64,000 nucleotides of DNA from Phytophthora sp. 'mugwort' (taxonomy: Eukaryota; Oomycota; Peronosporomycetes; Peronosporales; Peronosporaceae), in contig JAUCEF010000013.1 in the NCBI GenBank assembly GCA_033558025.1, positions 1,667,001 through 1,731,000 of the forward strand. Direction: 5' to 3'. The notes beneath the pieces were generated by a model that saw only the letters and a list, made by a program, of their open reading frames with translations, was not told the origin of the DNA and did not search any database. Positions 55,440-64,000 of this stretch are shown here, in pieces (position 1 is the stretch's first letter; every line of letters begins with the position of its first letter). The translations under genes were made by a program, and so were the position numbers.

Positions 55440-56170
55440 ATCCGCGTTAGAGTCGACCCAACATTGGTAGAGCTATCGTAATGTGATTGTTTGCATTTTG
55501 GCTAGCGATCGAGTGTTGCCTGTTGCTGTGGTGGCGTGTTCGGTAGAAACGGGTCCACGTGTTCACTTTACTTGTACTGTAGAGCGTCGTCTGCCTGCAT
55601 CCAGTCATCCCCACGTAGACGAAACACGTTGAACACGCTTAGGGAGATCAAAACGACCCCTCTATCCATCCATCTACCGTCGCGCAAAACACCTCAAAAT
55701 TTGAGGTCTCAGGATAACATCCGCTATCCACTTGTACAGTACAAACCTCAACAAGAGCTACATGTACACGCGTCTGCTCACGGTTTACTGTGCCCCTCAA
55801 GCAGGCGTATCGAATTGCCAGACACGCGTTCCATACTGAACCCAAGTCATCCCAGAGGGTTCCTATTTTTCCCGGCTGTTACACTGTATGCTCAGAAACG
55901 GGCTTCAGCTGTACCCTTCACTTTCGGATTTGCGCGCAAAGGTCGCCAGCACCTTCTTGCCGTGGTAACGCGCTTTGGTGCACGCCCCCAATGGCGCCTC
56001 ACTTCGGGTACGCTTTAGCAGTCGATTGCAGTGCGAATGGCGGTTTTACCCTGGCGTTTTACTCGCCTTGCCATGCGAAATATGATGAAAAAACAGTCTC
56101 TAGGCGCTGATCTTGTCTTCGTGTCAACTGAACTGTGTGGTCCCGCAGACAGGAAGCGAGTCCGACGGTG
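55440..56170. other. Intergenic region before the DGHHR gene
   Basis: 731 bp. Open frames (55536-56018 plus) have no recognisable domains and overlap others. GTCCCGCAG near 56140-56148 could be the end of an intron in a 5' exon, but no partner exon was found. Confidence 0.35.
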
Positions 56171-57934
56171 ATGAAGCGCGCGGGGGAGTCGGCGGATGCT
56201 GGCTCGCCGCTGGCCGTGTGCTTGGCGGAGCGCTACGTCGTGGACAACCCGGACAAGCACGCGACTGCGGCCCAGGAGGTGACCCCGGCGCGCCGCCGCA
56301 AGCGCGATATGCTGCGGCAGGTGTCCATGCGTCTCTATCTCAAGGGCAAACATGTGGCCGATGACGTGCTGCGCAATGTGGCGCCCTCCCGGCTGGCAGA
56401 CGCCGAGGACGTCTGCGGCGACGCGCAGTCGAGTCTCGAGCACGAGATCCGCAATTCGAAGAAGACCCGGAAGCACCTGTGGCTGCCCAAGACGCAAGAC
56501 GACTCGGTGCTACTAGGGTTGTCCAGTCCGCGCAAGGAGGTCGCGCACAGCAAGAATCAGTCGGCGGTTGAGGACTTCTTTGTATCTCGCGTGACGGACC
56601 CGACGTCGTACTTCTACCGCTTCCATTACGATGATTACCACCACTTGGCCCCGCAGAAGGCAGAGGTGCAGCTCGTAGATGTGAACTGGCTGAAGCCTCA
56701 CGAGCAGATAGTGAGTTGGGAACGAGTGAATGGACTGAGAAAGGCGACGCTGTCATGGGACGCCTATACGGAGCCGCTGCTGGTGGACATTAAGACCGGC
56801 GCGATCTTGGACGGCCACCATCGCTACAATGTGGCTCTGCAGTTGCGTCTCAAGCAGGTGCCTGCTGTGCTGATAGACTACCTAGGTGACAAGACGATTC
56901 TTGTGGACGTTTGGCCGGGTTGTGGACGATCACACCTGACGAAGGAAGAGGTTATTGCGATGTCTCTGTCGCCTGATGTGTTCCCACCGAAGACGAGCCG
57001 CCACCGGTTCACGGAGAGCCTGCCGCCCATTTCCATTCCGCTTTCGGTGCTGCGTCAACCACCTCTCCCTATTGAGGAGATTACGAAACAGATAACGCTA
57101 TCAATGTCGAGCGAGGAAATGCAAACGGAAACGTTGCGCTCCTTGGAACGCAAGCCCAGCCTCCAGCAAGTCTCTATCCGATTGATCTGTGGGGCTCAGA
57201 ACCTGGCTACCTCTTTGACGAAGAGCCTGTTCCGTGGCCGACTGCGCTCGATTGACCGCATCCGCAAGTCAACGCAGATGGATCTTATCCGACGACCATC
57301 TTATGACCCGAAGGACTTCTTCAATGCTATCCGCGAGAATGACCCGACATCGAGCTTCTGTCAACAAAAAGCTGCCACATTGGAAGATCTTCTATCGGAC
57401 GATAAGGAACGTCGTCAGAAGTTCTTCTTGACGCGTATTGCCGACCCAACCTCATATTTCTACAAGTATCACTTCGATGCGCGTCCACACCGCCAACCGA
57501 AGAAGCTGGTGGTGCACCTCGCATCGATCCGCTGGCTGAAAGCACACGAGCACGTTGTGAGCTGGGACCGCGTGGACGGTCTCCGTCGGGCCACTGTGCG
57601 CTGGAATGCTTACCTGGAGCCGTTGCTTGTGGATAGAGTCACGGGCGCTATCTTGGATGGCCATCATCGCTACAACGTGGGCATCCAGCTCGAGTTGGAG
57701 TGCGTGCCGGTTGTGCTTGTGGATTACCTGGAGGATGACACGATCACAGTGGATGTCTGGCCGAAGTGCGGCCGCGACTCACTTACCAAGCAGGAGGTGA
57801 TCAAGATGTCACTTTCGGACGATCTATTCCCGCCTAAGACAAGTCGCCACTCATTCTCGGATGACCTGCCTCCCATTTCAGTGCCGTTGGAGCGTCTGCG
57901 GAAGCCATTGGATACCAACTTCGTTTCGCTGTAA
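56171..57934 (+). CDS. Protein with two tandem DGHHR (ParB/SerK-like) domains
   Basis: 587 aa, one exon, from the ATG at 56171 (the frame upstream begins only with GTG). Two copies of the same ~280-residue unit. Copy 1: DPTSYFYRFHYDDYHHL (about 142), WLKPHEQIVSWERVNGLRKA, GAILDGHHRYNVALQL (about 211-226), FPPKTSRHRF (about 272). Copy 2: DPTSYFYKYHFDA (about 425), WLKAHEHVVSWDRVDGLRRA, GAILDGHHRYNVGIQL (about 492-507), FPPKTSRHSF (about 554). The ILDGHHR and FPPKTxRH boxes are those of the ParB-like fold used by archaeal ADP-dependent serine kinase SerK and bacterial SbnI. Helical pre-domain segments (LRQVSMRLYLKGKHV and LQQVSIRLICGAQNL) are duplicated too. Nuclease or free-serine kinase activity is inference. 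There is no signal peptide. Confidence 0.75.
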   Translation: MKRAGESADAGSPLAVCLAERYVVDNPDKHATAAQEVTPARRRKRDMLRQVSMRLYLKGKHVADDVLRNVAPSRLADAEDVCGDAQSSLEHEIRNSKKTRKHLWLPKTQDDSVLLGLSSPRKEVAHSKNQSAVEDFFVSRVTDPTSYFYRFHYDDYHHLAPQKAEVQLVDVNWLKPHEQIVSWERVNGLRKATLSWDAYTEPLLVDIKTGAILDGHHRYNVALQLRLKQVPAVLIDYLGDKTILVDVWPGCGRSHLTKEEVIAMSLSPDVFPPKTSRHRFTESLPPISIPLSVLRQPPLPIEEITKQITLSMSSEEMQTETLRSLERKPSLQQVSIRLICGAQNLATSLTKSLFRGRLRSIDRIRKSTQMDLIRRPSYDPKDFFNAIRENDPTSSFCQQKAATLEDLLSDDKERRQKFFLTRIADPTSYFYKYHFDARPHRQPKKLVVHLASIRWLKAHEHVVSWDRVDGLRRATVRWNAYLEPLLVDRVTGAILDGHHRYNVGIQLELECVPVVLVDYLEDDTITVDVWPKCGRDSLTKQEVIKMSLSDDLFPPKTSRHSFSDDLPPISVPLERLRKPLDTNFVSL

Positions 57935-58684
57935 TTCCGTCTTGTCTGTTACTACGTAGTACTAAGGACTAAGGAAGCATAGCTCGAGTGCGAGGAGGAC
58001 AGTGGTGGTAAACAACAAATGAATATGCAATTTGGTACACGTATTATTTGATTCATCTCATAAGCCGTAGCACGTTTTACACTTGGCAAAGTAAGATAGA
58101 GGCCTGTCTTAATTACCGGTAGCAGTGCCGAGTCAACCAAAGCGTATTCTCTGATCGGCTTGAAAATATCAGGCCGATACAATACATTTTATGGAAATGA
58201 ACGTATTTTATTTTTCTATAAAATGTAGTACAATGTACTGTCATGTACAATTGCGCAAAATACTTCATAAATAAAGTACATAGGACAACATTTACGGACA
58301 CTCCATCTGCCGCAATCATTCAGCCCATTATGACCTAGTGCCCCCGACCTTGTTTTTCGTAGTGTGCCGAGTGTTCTGGCTGCTGCCAGTGATTGCCCCC
58401 CAGATGATGTGCATCTGAGGGATCTCAGCTCTGGAATCTCAGTTCTGACATCTTAGCCCTACCTCCTAGGAGACTATGCAAGCTCTCTTGTGGCCAAGGA
58501 GCATGGCCGTGCAGGAGACGCTATTGGCTAGCGAACGCAGGATAGCAATTGTTTTTATAAATCTATCTCTCACTTTACAATTTACTTCGTACGGCGCGGA
58601 TCTCCGGCCGCGAACGCCGGGGCGCAGATCAAAGCTATCTTTAGTACTGTGTACTAATTGCCGAGAATCCTGCTATGATATTAA
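57935..58684. other. Gene-poor stretch before the last retroelement
   Basis: No supported gene. AT-rich with an imperfect inverted repeat near 58190-58230 (CATTTTATGGAAATG... / ...TATAAAATGTAGT). The right part (58320-58660) becomes GC-rich and may be part of an LTR. Confidence 0.35.
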
Positions 58685-58845
58685 CCTGCTGTGCAATCCG
58701 TCGGCCGCGAGACCCGACACCCCCGATCGACTGTGCAAGTCGACATCGGCTCGAAGACCGACAACCCTAACGACTGTGGAAGTCGACGTCGGAGTGAGGA
58801 CCGACATCCTTGATCGACTGTGCAAGTCGACATTACAATCGCCTC
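58685..58845. repeat. About 3.5 tandem copies of a 43-44 bp unit
   Basis: CGACTGTG(C/G)AAGTCGAC recurs at 58728, 58771 and 58815, with spacing of 43 and 44 bp and a diverged half copy near 58688. Each copy contains the palindrome-like AAGTCGAC and is followed by GACCGAC. It sits just upstream of the gag remnant, so it is probably in the leader or LTR of that element. Confidence 0.8.
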
Positions 58846-58879
58846 CACGAGCGCCATGGTGATATTTACCATCGGCGAA

Positions 58880-61800
58880 TAAGAGACGGCTCCGGTACGC
58901 CAACTCGACGAGACGACGGAAGAAACGCCCGGGGACGAACATACGGCGTCTCAGCAAACGGCACCAACGGCGGCATCGAGCACAACTGACTCGTCGTCTG
59001 GCCAAGGAGATCGTCGTCGTCGCTCTGGGCCCCGCAGCAACGACGCTGGCGGGCCATTCGCTATGCCCCGTCGGGAGTACGGTGGGGACGCATATGCCGA
59101 TATGGAGGACGTGAGTGGCGAGGCGACGGATGACGACAAGGACAAGCCATCGGAGCATACGCGTTCAGACCATGCCGACACTCCCGACACCACCTACCTT
59201 TCGAGGTTCAACGTCGCAGCAGAAGCAAATCTTCATGAAGAAGTACGAAGCTTACTACCGTCAACTCATGGCCCTCGAAACGGTTTTTATTTTTCGGCCA
59301 TTCCAGATGCCGGTTGGTGCGTGTGTGGAGGACGAGCGCCGCCGCCTGATTTGCCATGTTTGATTTCTGCAAACCACTCGACAGCATTACCGAGGTTGAT
59401 TGGATTGGTTACTTCTGGGAAGGGGGAATCACGGGGGAGCTGAGCTTTGTCAAGGTTAAAACGTTGATGAAGAAGAAGCTCTGCAGGGATGTCGCCTTGG
59501 CACACGCAGACTCCCGAGTTTCGAAACTGGCCCACGAAATGTACCAGATACTCGAACATGAAAACATGGAGTGGATGGTGGAGGGCGAGCATAAAAAGGT
59601 TGTTAACTCCCTGATCGACGCCTTAGCTCCCGAGCCATTTAAGCGGACGTGAAGAACGAGATGTCGCGTGAGTCGAACAAGCCGCTGCTCAAAGCGTCGT
59701 AGCCTTCATCACCTGGCTGCGGACGAGTTGCAAGGAATATCTGCGGTGGGAGCCACCAGCAGACAAACCTTCACAGCCCAATGGGAACAGCGACATAGTG
59801 GCAAGTAGTCGGAGACGAACTTGCCCACATATAAGCAGATGCCAGAACGAGGCGGACAAGGCTGGGGGACGCAAGCGCTCCTGTCTAAAGTGCGGCAGTG
59901 AAGCTCGCCGTGTGAAAGGCTGCAAAGCTGCTCCTGGGAGGTGGATTCGCTTCTCCGCGAATGGTGTGAGAACGGAGCTGGAAGACCAACAGGACAGCGT
60001 TCGACACCTCCTTCTCCCGTTCATCCAGTTAGAGCTCTTCAGCTTACCGAAGTACCCCTCGAAGCAAGCAGTGTCGGTGTTGCTCGCGTCGAAAACGCAA
60101 TCGATTTGGAGCATGTACTGCTTGACTCGGGTGCTGATGTCAACGTGGTGAGTCGTGGACTCATCAACCGACTCCAGGAAAAGGCACCACTGTCTGCATC
60201 GAAGCGTCAATACCCCAAAATAATGTCTACAGTCGATGGTAGCCTTTTTAAAGTGACACAGTTGGTGCGTCTGGACGCTATCCAGATCCGGACGACTGCA
60301 GGGTCACTCCTTCGCGCCGGACACCATCGTGGATTTTGAGCAAGAAGAAGAGAAACTGTCACTGGTGCTTTCTCGACCAGTAATGGAGCGGCTATTCGGT
60401 CGAGCCATCTTGGCACGTGCGTGTGAGAGCAGCAGGAATGGGACCTAGACGACCTCTCTATGGCGACCGAGGACACCACCAATGGCATCTGCGCGCTACA
60501 GGACCAAGATGATAATTGGCGAGCAGCGACCCCAGAGGCGACACCAGCCGATGCAGCGGAGCTGGCGGAGAAAATTCTGACAGAACGAGTGGCTGAAGCG
60601 ACCGTGGCCAGCCTCCCATCGGATCAAGTCGCTCCTCTGGAAGCTCTTCTGCTGGAATACCGTGATGTGTTTCGCGTCGCCTTCGGAACGATTCCCCGGT
60701 GCGAGCCATTGCGAGTGCACGTGCAGGACGGAGCAACCCCGGTTCAGATAAACGCGCGCCGTTACCCACCCGCTCATATGGAATATCTGGACCAACATGT
60801 GCAGGAGTTGCTTGATAGCGGACTTGCCTACATCAACCCTTCAAGTCGTTGGGCATCGCCTCCAAGGGTTGTCGCTAAACGTGATCCGGGGACGTATCGT
60901 ATGACCAAGGATATCAGAGCTGTCAACGAGCGCACGAAGCTGATACAATGGCCAATGCCAATACTGGAGTCAGCCCTCGGTTTTGGTCGAAGTTTCTTCG
61001 TGCCACTTATCCTCGACTGGTTCCGTGGATATTGGCAGCTGCCGCTTCATCCCGACTCGCAGGCATTATTTAACGATAATGACCCACCGAGGCATTCTTA
61101 CCCCCACCCGCATGCTTATAGGAGGCACAAATGCAGTGGTGCATTGCTTGTGTGGTGGAAGAGGTTTTTCAACCGCTACTGTATCATGGTGCATTGGTGT
61201 GGCTGAACGACATCCTCGGCTATAGAACAGATCCGGTAAACCTGTTAGAGGTGCTGGACAGAATCCTGGCAGCATGTCAAAGCTTCGGTCAAGTTGCATC
61301 TAGGAACATGTCATTTCTTCCCTCGTGAAGTGAGTGGCAATGGCATTCAGCACAGCCCGTCGCGAATTGAGGGCCTAGTTGCTGGATCCCTAGAATGCAG
61401 GACAGCTACAGCATCTGATGTGTGCTGTTAACTGGATGAGACAGAATATCCGCAGTACGCCCAACTGGCAGCACCACTACTAGCAATCATCCATGAAGGA
61501 GCCAAGCGAGCAGGTAGTCGGAAGACCAAGCAGCTCAGTCGAGTGCCTCTGACCGAACTAGGCTGGCAACAAACCCATGTGAGTGCTTTGGCCAAGCTTC
61601 GTCAGGCGCTCCTAAAGATGGTGCCCCTCGCACACCCGGACCCAATTCGTGCGGTGTTTGTACTGCGACGCATCACAAGAATCATGGGGCGCTATCTGCA
61701 CTTAAATTGTCGAAACTGACCTCGGCAACCTATCGATTAACAGGACCATCGCCCTCTGGTATCTCTAAGCGGGAAATTTACCGGCGCCCAGCTCAGATGA

Positions 61801-62680
61801 CCAACTATCGAGAAGGATGCCTACGCGATTGTGGAGTCTGCTATGCGACTGGAATATCTGCTACTACGACCAGGAGATTGCTATCTGTTCGCCGATCACA
61901 GGAACCTGATCTACATGTTCAACCCGTTTGCAACGGATAGCGGTATGCAGAGATACCAAGCCGACAAGTTGCAGCGATGGGCGATGGTCATGACTTCATA
62001 TCGCTATGTGATCGAGAATATCCGGGGAGACGACAACGTGGGAGTCGATATGGCCGTTGGGGGAACGCTCAAGCTACGCCAGTAGAAGCTGTTCCCAGTA
62101 TGAAGCAAGTCGTTGTCGTCCCGCCTCTCTCGCTTCTCGAAGACGAGGGTTTTGAGTGGCCTACCTTGGAAAGAATTTGCTCGGCCCAACGTCAGCAGAT
62201 CAATAAGCCTGACTGTGTGGTATGGAACGGTGAAAGAGCGTGCTTCATCGTAGGAGAGAACCGTGTGTGGATCTCAGAAAGTGATAGCGATATCACTCAA
62301 CTGATTTGTGTAATCGCACATGCGGGTCGCAGTGGTCATCGTGGAGAAAGAACGACGGCCGCCGCAATTGTATCTTGGTGCTGGTGGCCTACGTTGACTC
62401 AAGATGTCGCTAGCTGTGTCCGGTCGTGTATCCATTGCGTAGCGACTCGCGATGGACGATAGACGAGGCCGTACGGGGCTGCACTTCATGCCACCAAACC
62501 AAACGAGGTGCTACATTTTGACTATCTCTCAATCCCGGAAGATGAAGACTCGCACCACAAATATGTGTTGGTGATCAATGATGACTTTAGTGGATATGTG
62601 GAACTCTACCCGTCAAAGATGACAGATGCGAAAACGTGCGCGCTTGCCTTCTATCATTATGGTATTGCAGATGATAAGAT
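58880..62680 (+). mobile_element. Decayed Ty3-type LTR retrotransposon, gag to integrase
   Basis: Domains in order on the plus strand in shifting frames. Gag (59063-59652): MFDFCKPLDSITEVDWIGYF and KLAHEMYQILEHENMEWMVE. A zinc knuckle CLKCGSEARRVKGC (59883-59924; the third position normally His is Arg). Aspartic protease LLDSGADVNVVSRGLI (60116-60163). RT (60460-61206): RRYPPAHMEYLDQHVQELLD and SRWASPPRVVAKRD, then FFVPLILDWFRGYWQLPLHP; the YxDD box is seen only as WLNDILGY in another frame. RNase H end: LFADHRNLIYMFNPF (61884-61928). An H2C2-type integrase finger HAGRSGHRGERTT ... CVRSCIHC lies near 62320-62440, and an integrase core start FDYLSIPEDEDSHHKYVLVI near 62515. The core stops abruptly near 62680. 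LTRs were not delimited. Confidence 0.88.
60460..61206 (+). pseudogene. Longest surviving RT frame of the Ty3-type element
   Basis: A 248-codon open frame covers the end of the linker (LLLEYRDVFRVAFG) and the RT fingers and palm entry. The palm Asp position in LDWFRGYWQLPLHP is kept, but frame is lost shortly after at about 61075, before the catalytic YxDD. So no active RT is encoded. Confidence 0.8.
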
Positions 62681-62689
62681 GGAGGTTGA

Positions 62690-63575
62690 CCGGCAGCTGG
62701 GGATCCTAGTCGGCAGCGGCAGCCATGACATCGTCAGGCTGATGGATCCGGACAATGCGACACGCCTGGTCTGTATATGGTACGGATCGTGGACACGTCC
62801 TGTAGGATAAGATCCTAGTACCGGATCCGATCAGTTTAGTGCACACCTGGTAGAAGATCCGTAGCTACACCGAGGTAGAGTGGAGACGGTTGGACAAGGG
62901 TCAGAGATGGGATCCTGGGTTATAATTAGTTTGTAGGATAAGTTTCTGGGATGGGATCCGAAGGTAGATATGCCAAGGCATAAATCAGAACCGAATTTGC
63001 ACTGGAAGACAGACTTGACTATTGTATAGAGGATTTCTATGGGCCCCATCCATATATCAAGTCTAACTTTGGCGATCTTCCTGCACACGTGGCAGCCCCT
63101 GGATAGCTTGGCCAGGTCGCGCTCGCCCTTTGGCTCCCCCCCCCCCTCAAGATCCCGCTATTGGAGGCGGCAAACATCGTAAAGGAACAAGGACAACTCT
63201 GATAAGGAACAAGGACACCCTCAAGAAAAAACAACTCCGGATCCACAAGGTGTCTACGCAAGAGCGGATCCCGTGCGCAGGAATACCCGCGCGGATACAC
63301 CCCCTCCCAAGTCCCCACAAGGACATCCAAGGCCCACCAAGTGCGCATCTCGTGTCAACGAGAGAGCAGTACCAGCCCGCCGACTGGTACACAAGGTGAA
63401 CCACTCAGCAACAACACGGCCGTCGGAGTACCCCTTCCGGTAGTCGGTGTCTGGGCGCAGTACATGTGGGTTGGGATCCTATCGAATTTCAGCGGACCGC
63501 TCCACCACAATGGTGCGTGTGCCCGGCTCTCTTGGCGAGGCAGGATTTCAAACCGTGAGTCACAGATGATGCGCA
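62690..63575. other. GGATCC-rich sequence, possible LTR
   Basis: No domain recognised. GGATCC occurs at 62701, 62744, 62823, 62910, 62954, 63239, 63266 and 63474 (and 63919 beyond). Open frames here are short and Pro/Arg-rich. It starts where the integrase is cut off, and a gag-like frame follows, so it may be the LTR and leader of a second element inserted into the first. Confidence 0.4.
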
Positions 63576-63579
63576 AGTG

Positions 63580-64000
63580 AGCAATAGATCGGGAGATGAA
63601 GCGCCGACGGTGACTGGATCGCCGACGGCGTCGCTAAAAGAGAGATCCATGGATCGGCCGAGCCCTGGGAGGAGCTCCGCCGACGGAAGAGAGGATGTCT
63701 GGCAACGCATCAGGAGAGAAACCTCGCTTTCCTCCCCAGATTAGAAGAAGACGAAGGCCGCACGAAAGAAACTCAAGGCACCAGACTCGGATAGCGAAGA
63801 TCGTGCTGTATTGAAGTCTACCTGGTCACGATCTAAGCTGGAGTCGGCGTAGGTTCGTACGGAGCTGAACGACTTCCTGCACAAGGACCCAGCGATGCGG
63901 ACCCAGCTGAAACAGCTCGGATCCCTTACCGGACCTGTGTCGGCCCCGTCATCAACCACGAACAAGCTGCCCGCCGCGGTGAACCTGCTGAGAATGCTGG
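63580..64000 (+). pseudogene. Gag-like frame running off the window
   Basis: One plus-strand frame from 63580 to the edge reads SNRSGDEAPTVTGSPTASLK, KLKAPDSDSEDRAVLKSTWS, then VRTELNDFLHKDPAMRTQLK and QLGSLTGPVSAPSS, interrupted by two TAG codons (63740-63742 and 63848-63850). The acidic/basic, Ser-rich composition suits the N-terminal gag region of an oomycete retroelement. No diagnostic motif is reached before the window ends. Confidence 0.45.

Noticed and set aside
1..64000. RXLR or Crinkler effector genes, expected in repeat-rich oomycete DNA
   Set aside because: I looked at short frames for a signal peptide followed by RXLR or LFLAK motifs and found none that is convincing.
1..64000. 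tRNA, rRNA or CRISPR features
   Set aside because: No cloverleaf-like, rRNA-like or regularly spaced direct repeat array was recognised. A tRNA scan would settle the first.

Overview
The window looks like nuclear DNA of an oomycete, most likely Phytophthora or a close relative. The evidence is GC-rich, compact genes with few short GT-AG introns (64-113 nt) and a eukaryotic core gene set. Around these genes lie many decayed DNA transposons and retroelements of types common in Phytophthora genomes (hAT, piggyBac, PIF/Harbinger, Tc1/mariner, pogo-like, Ty3-type and DIRS-like). I worked by eye from the sequence, so family assignments rest on motif recognition and no database search was done.

Layout. 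1-8.3 kb is transposon graveyard: a minus-strand gag/RT/RNase H element, opposed Ty3 RT and integrase fragments, and a mariner remnant. 8.8-14.3 kb is gene island A: CCT4 (chaperonin delta), a frameshifted GMC oxidoreductase with PAN domains, and a histidine-phosphatase (phosphoglycerate mutase-like) gene, with a large fold-back palindrome between the last two. 14.4-20.5 kb holds pogo-like, hAT and Harbinger remnants. A 904-bp element with 31-bp terminal inverted repeats (20509-21412) ends 59 bp before the next gene.

21.5-32.6 kb is gene island B. It contains a CEP295/ALMS-like centriolar protein with a previously hidden last intron. Next come two tiny divergent mitochondrial genes, a UQCC6/brawnin-like 51-aa protein and COX16, which share one 121-bp promoter. 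A GNPTAB-type GlcNAc-1-phosphotransferase and a nuclear-looking coiled-coil protein complete the island.

33.0-46.4 kb is a second transposon block: a complete hAT element with TIRs and target-site duplication, two piggyBac remnants, two Harbinger remnants and a BED-finger fragment. 46.6-57.9 kb is gene island C: a BT1/FBT-family transporter, PI4-kinase III beta with a repeated FSxFxxK-like motif in its linker, signal peptide peptidase, and a protein with two tandem DGHHR (ParB/SerK-like) domains. From 58 kb to the end there is a decayed Ty3 retroelement (gag, protease, RT, RNase H, integrase), then the start of another element.

How the genes fit together: most island genes are housekeeping functions (protein folding, centriole, respiratory-chain assembly, Golgi modification, phosphoinositide signalling, ER proteolysis) and are apparently unrelated in pathway. 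The clear exception is the UQCC6/COX16 pair, whose products assemble respiratory complexes III and IV. It is the strongest candidate here for a small, easily missed, co-regulated module.
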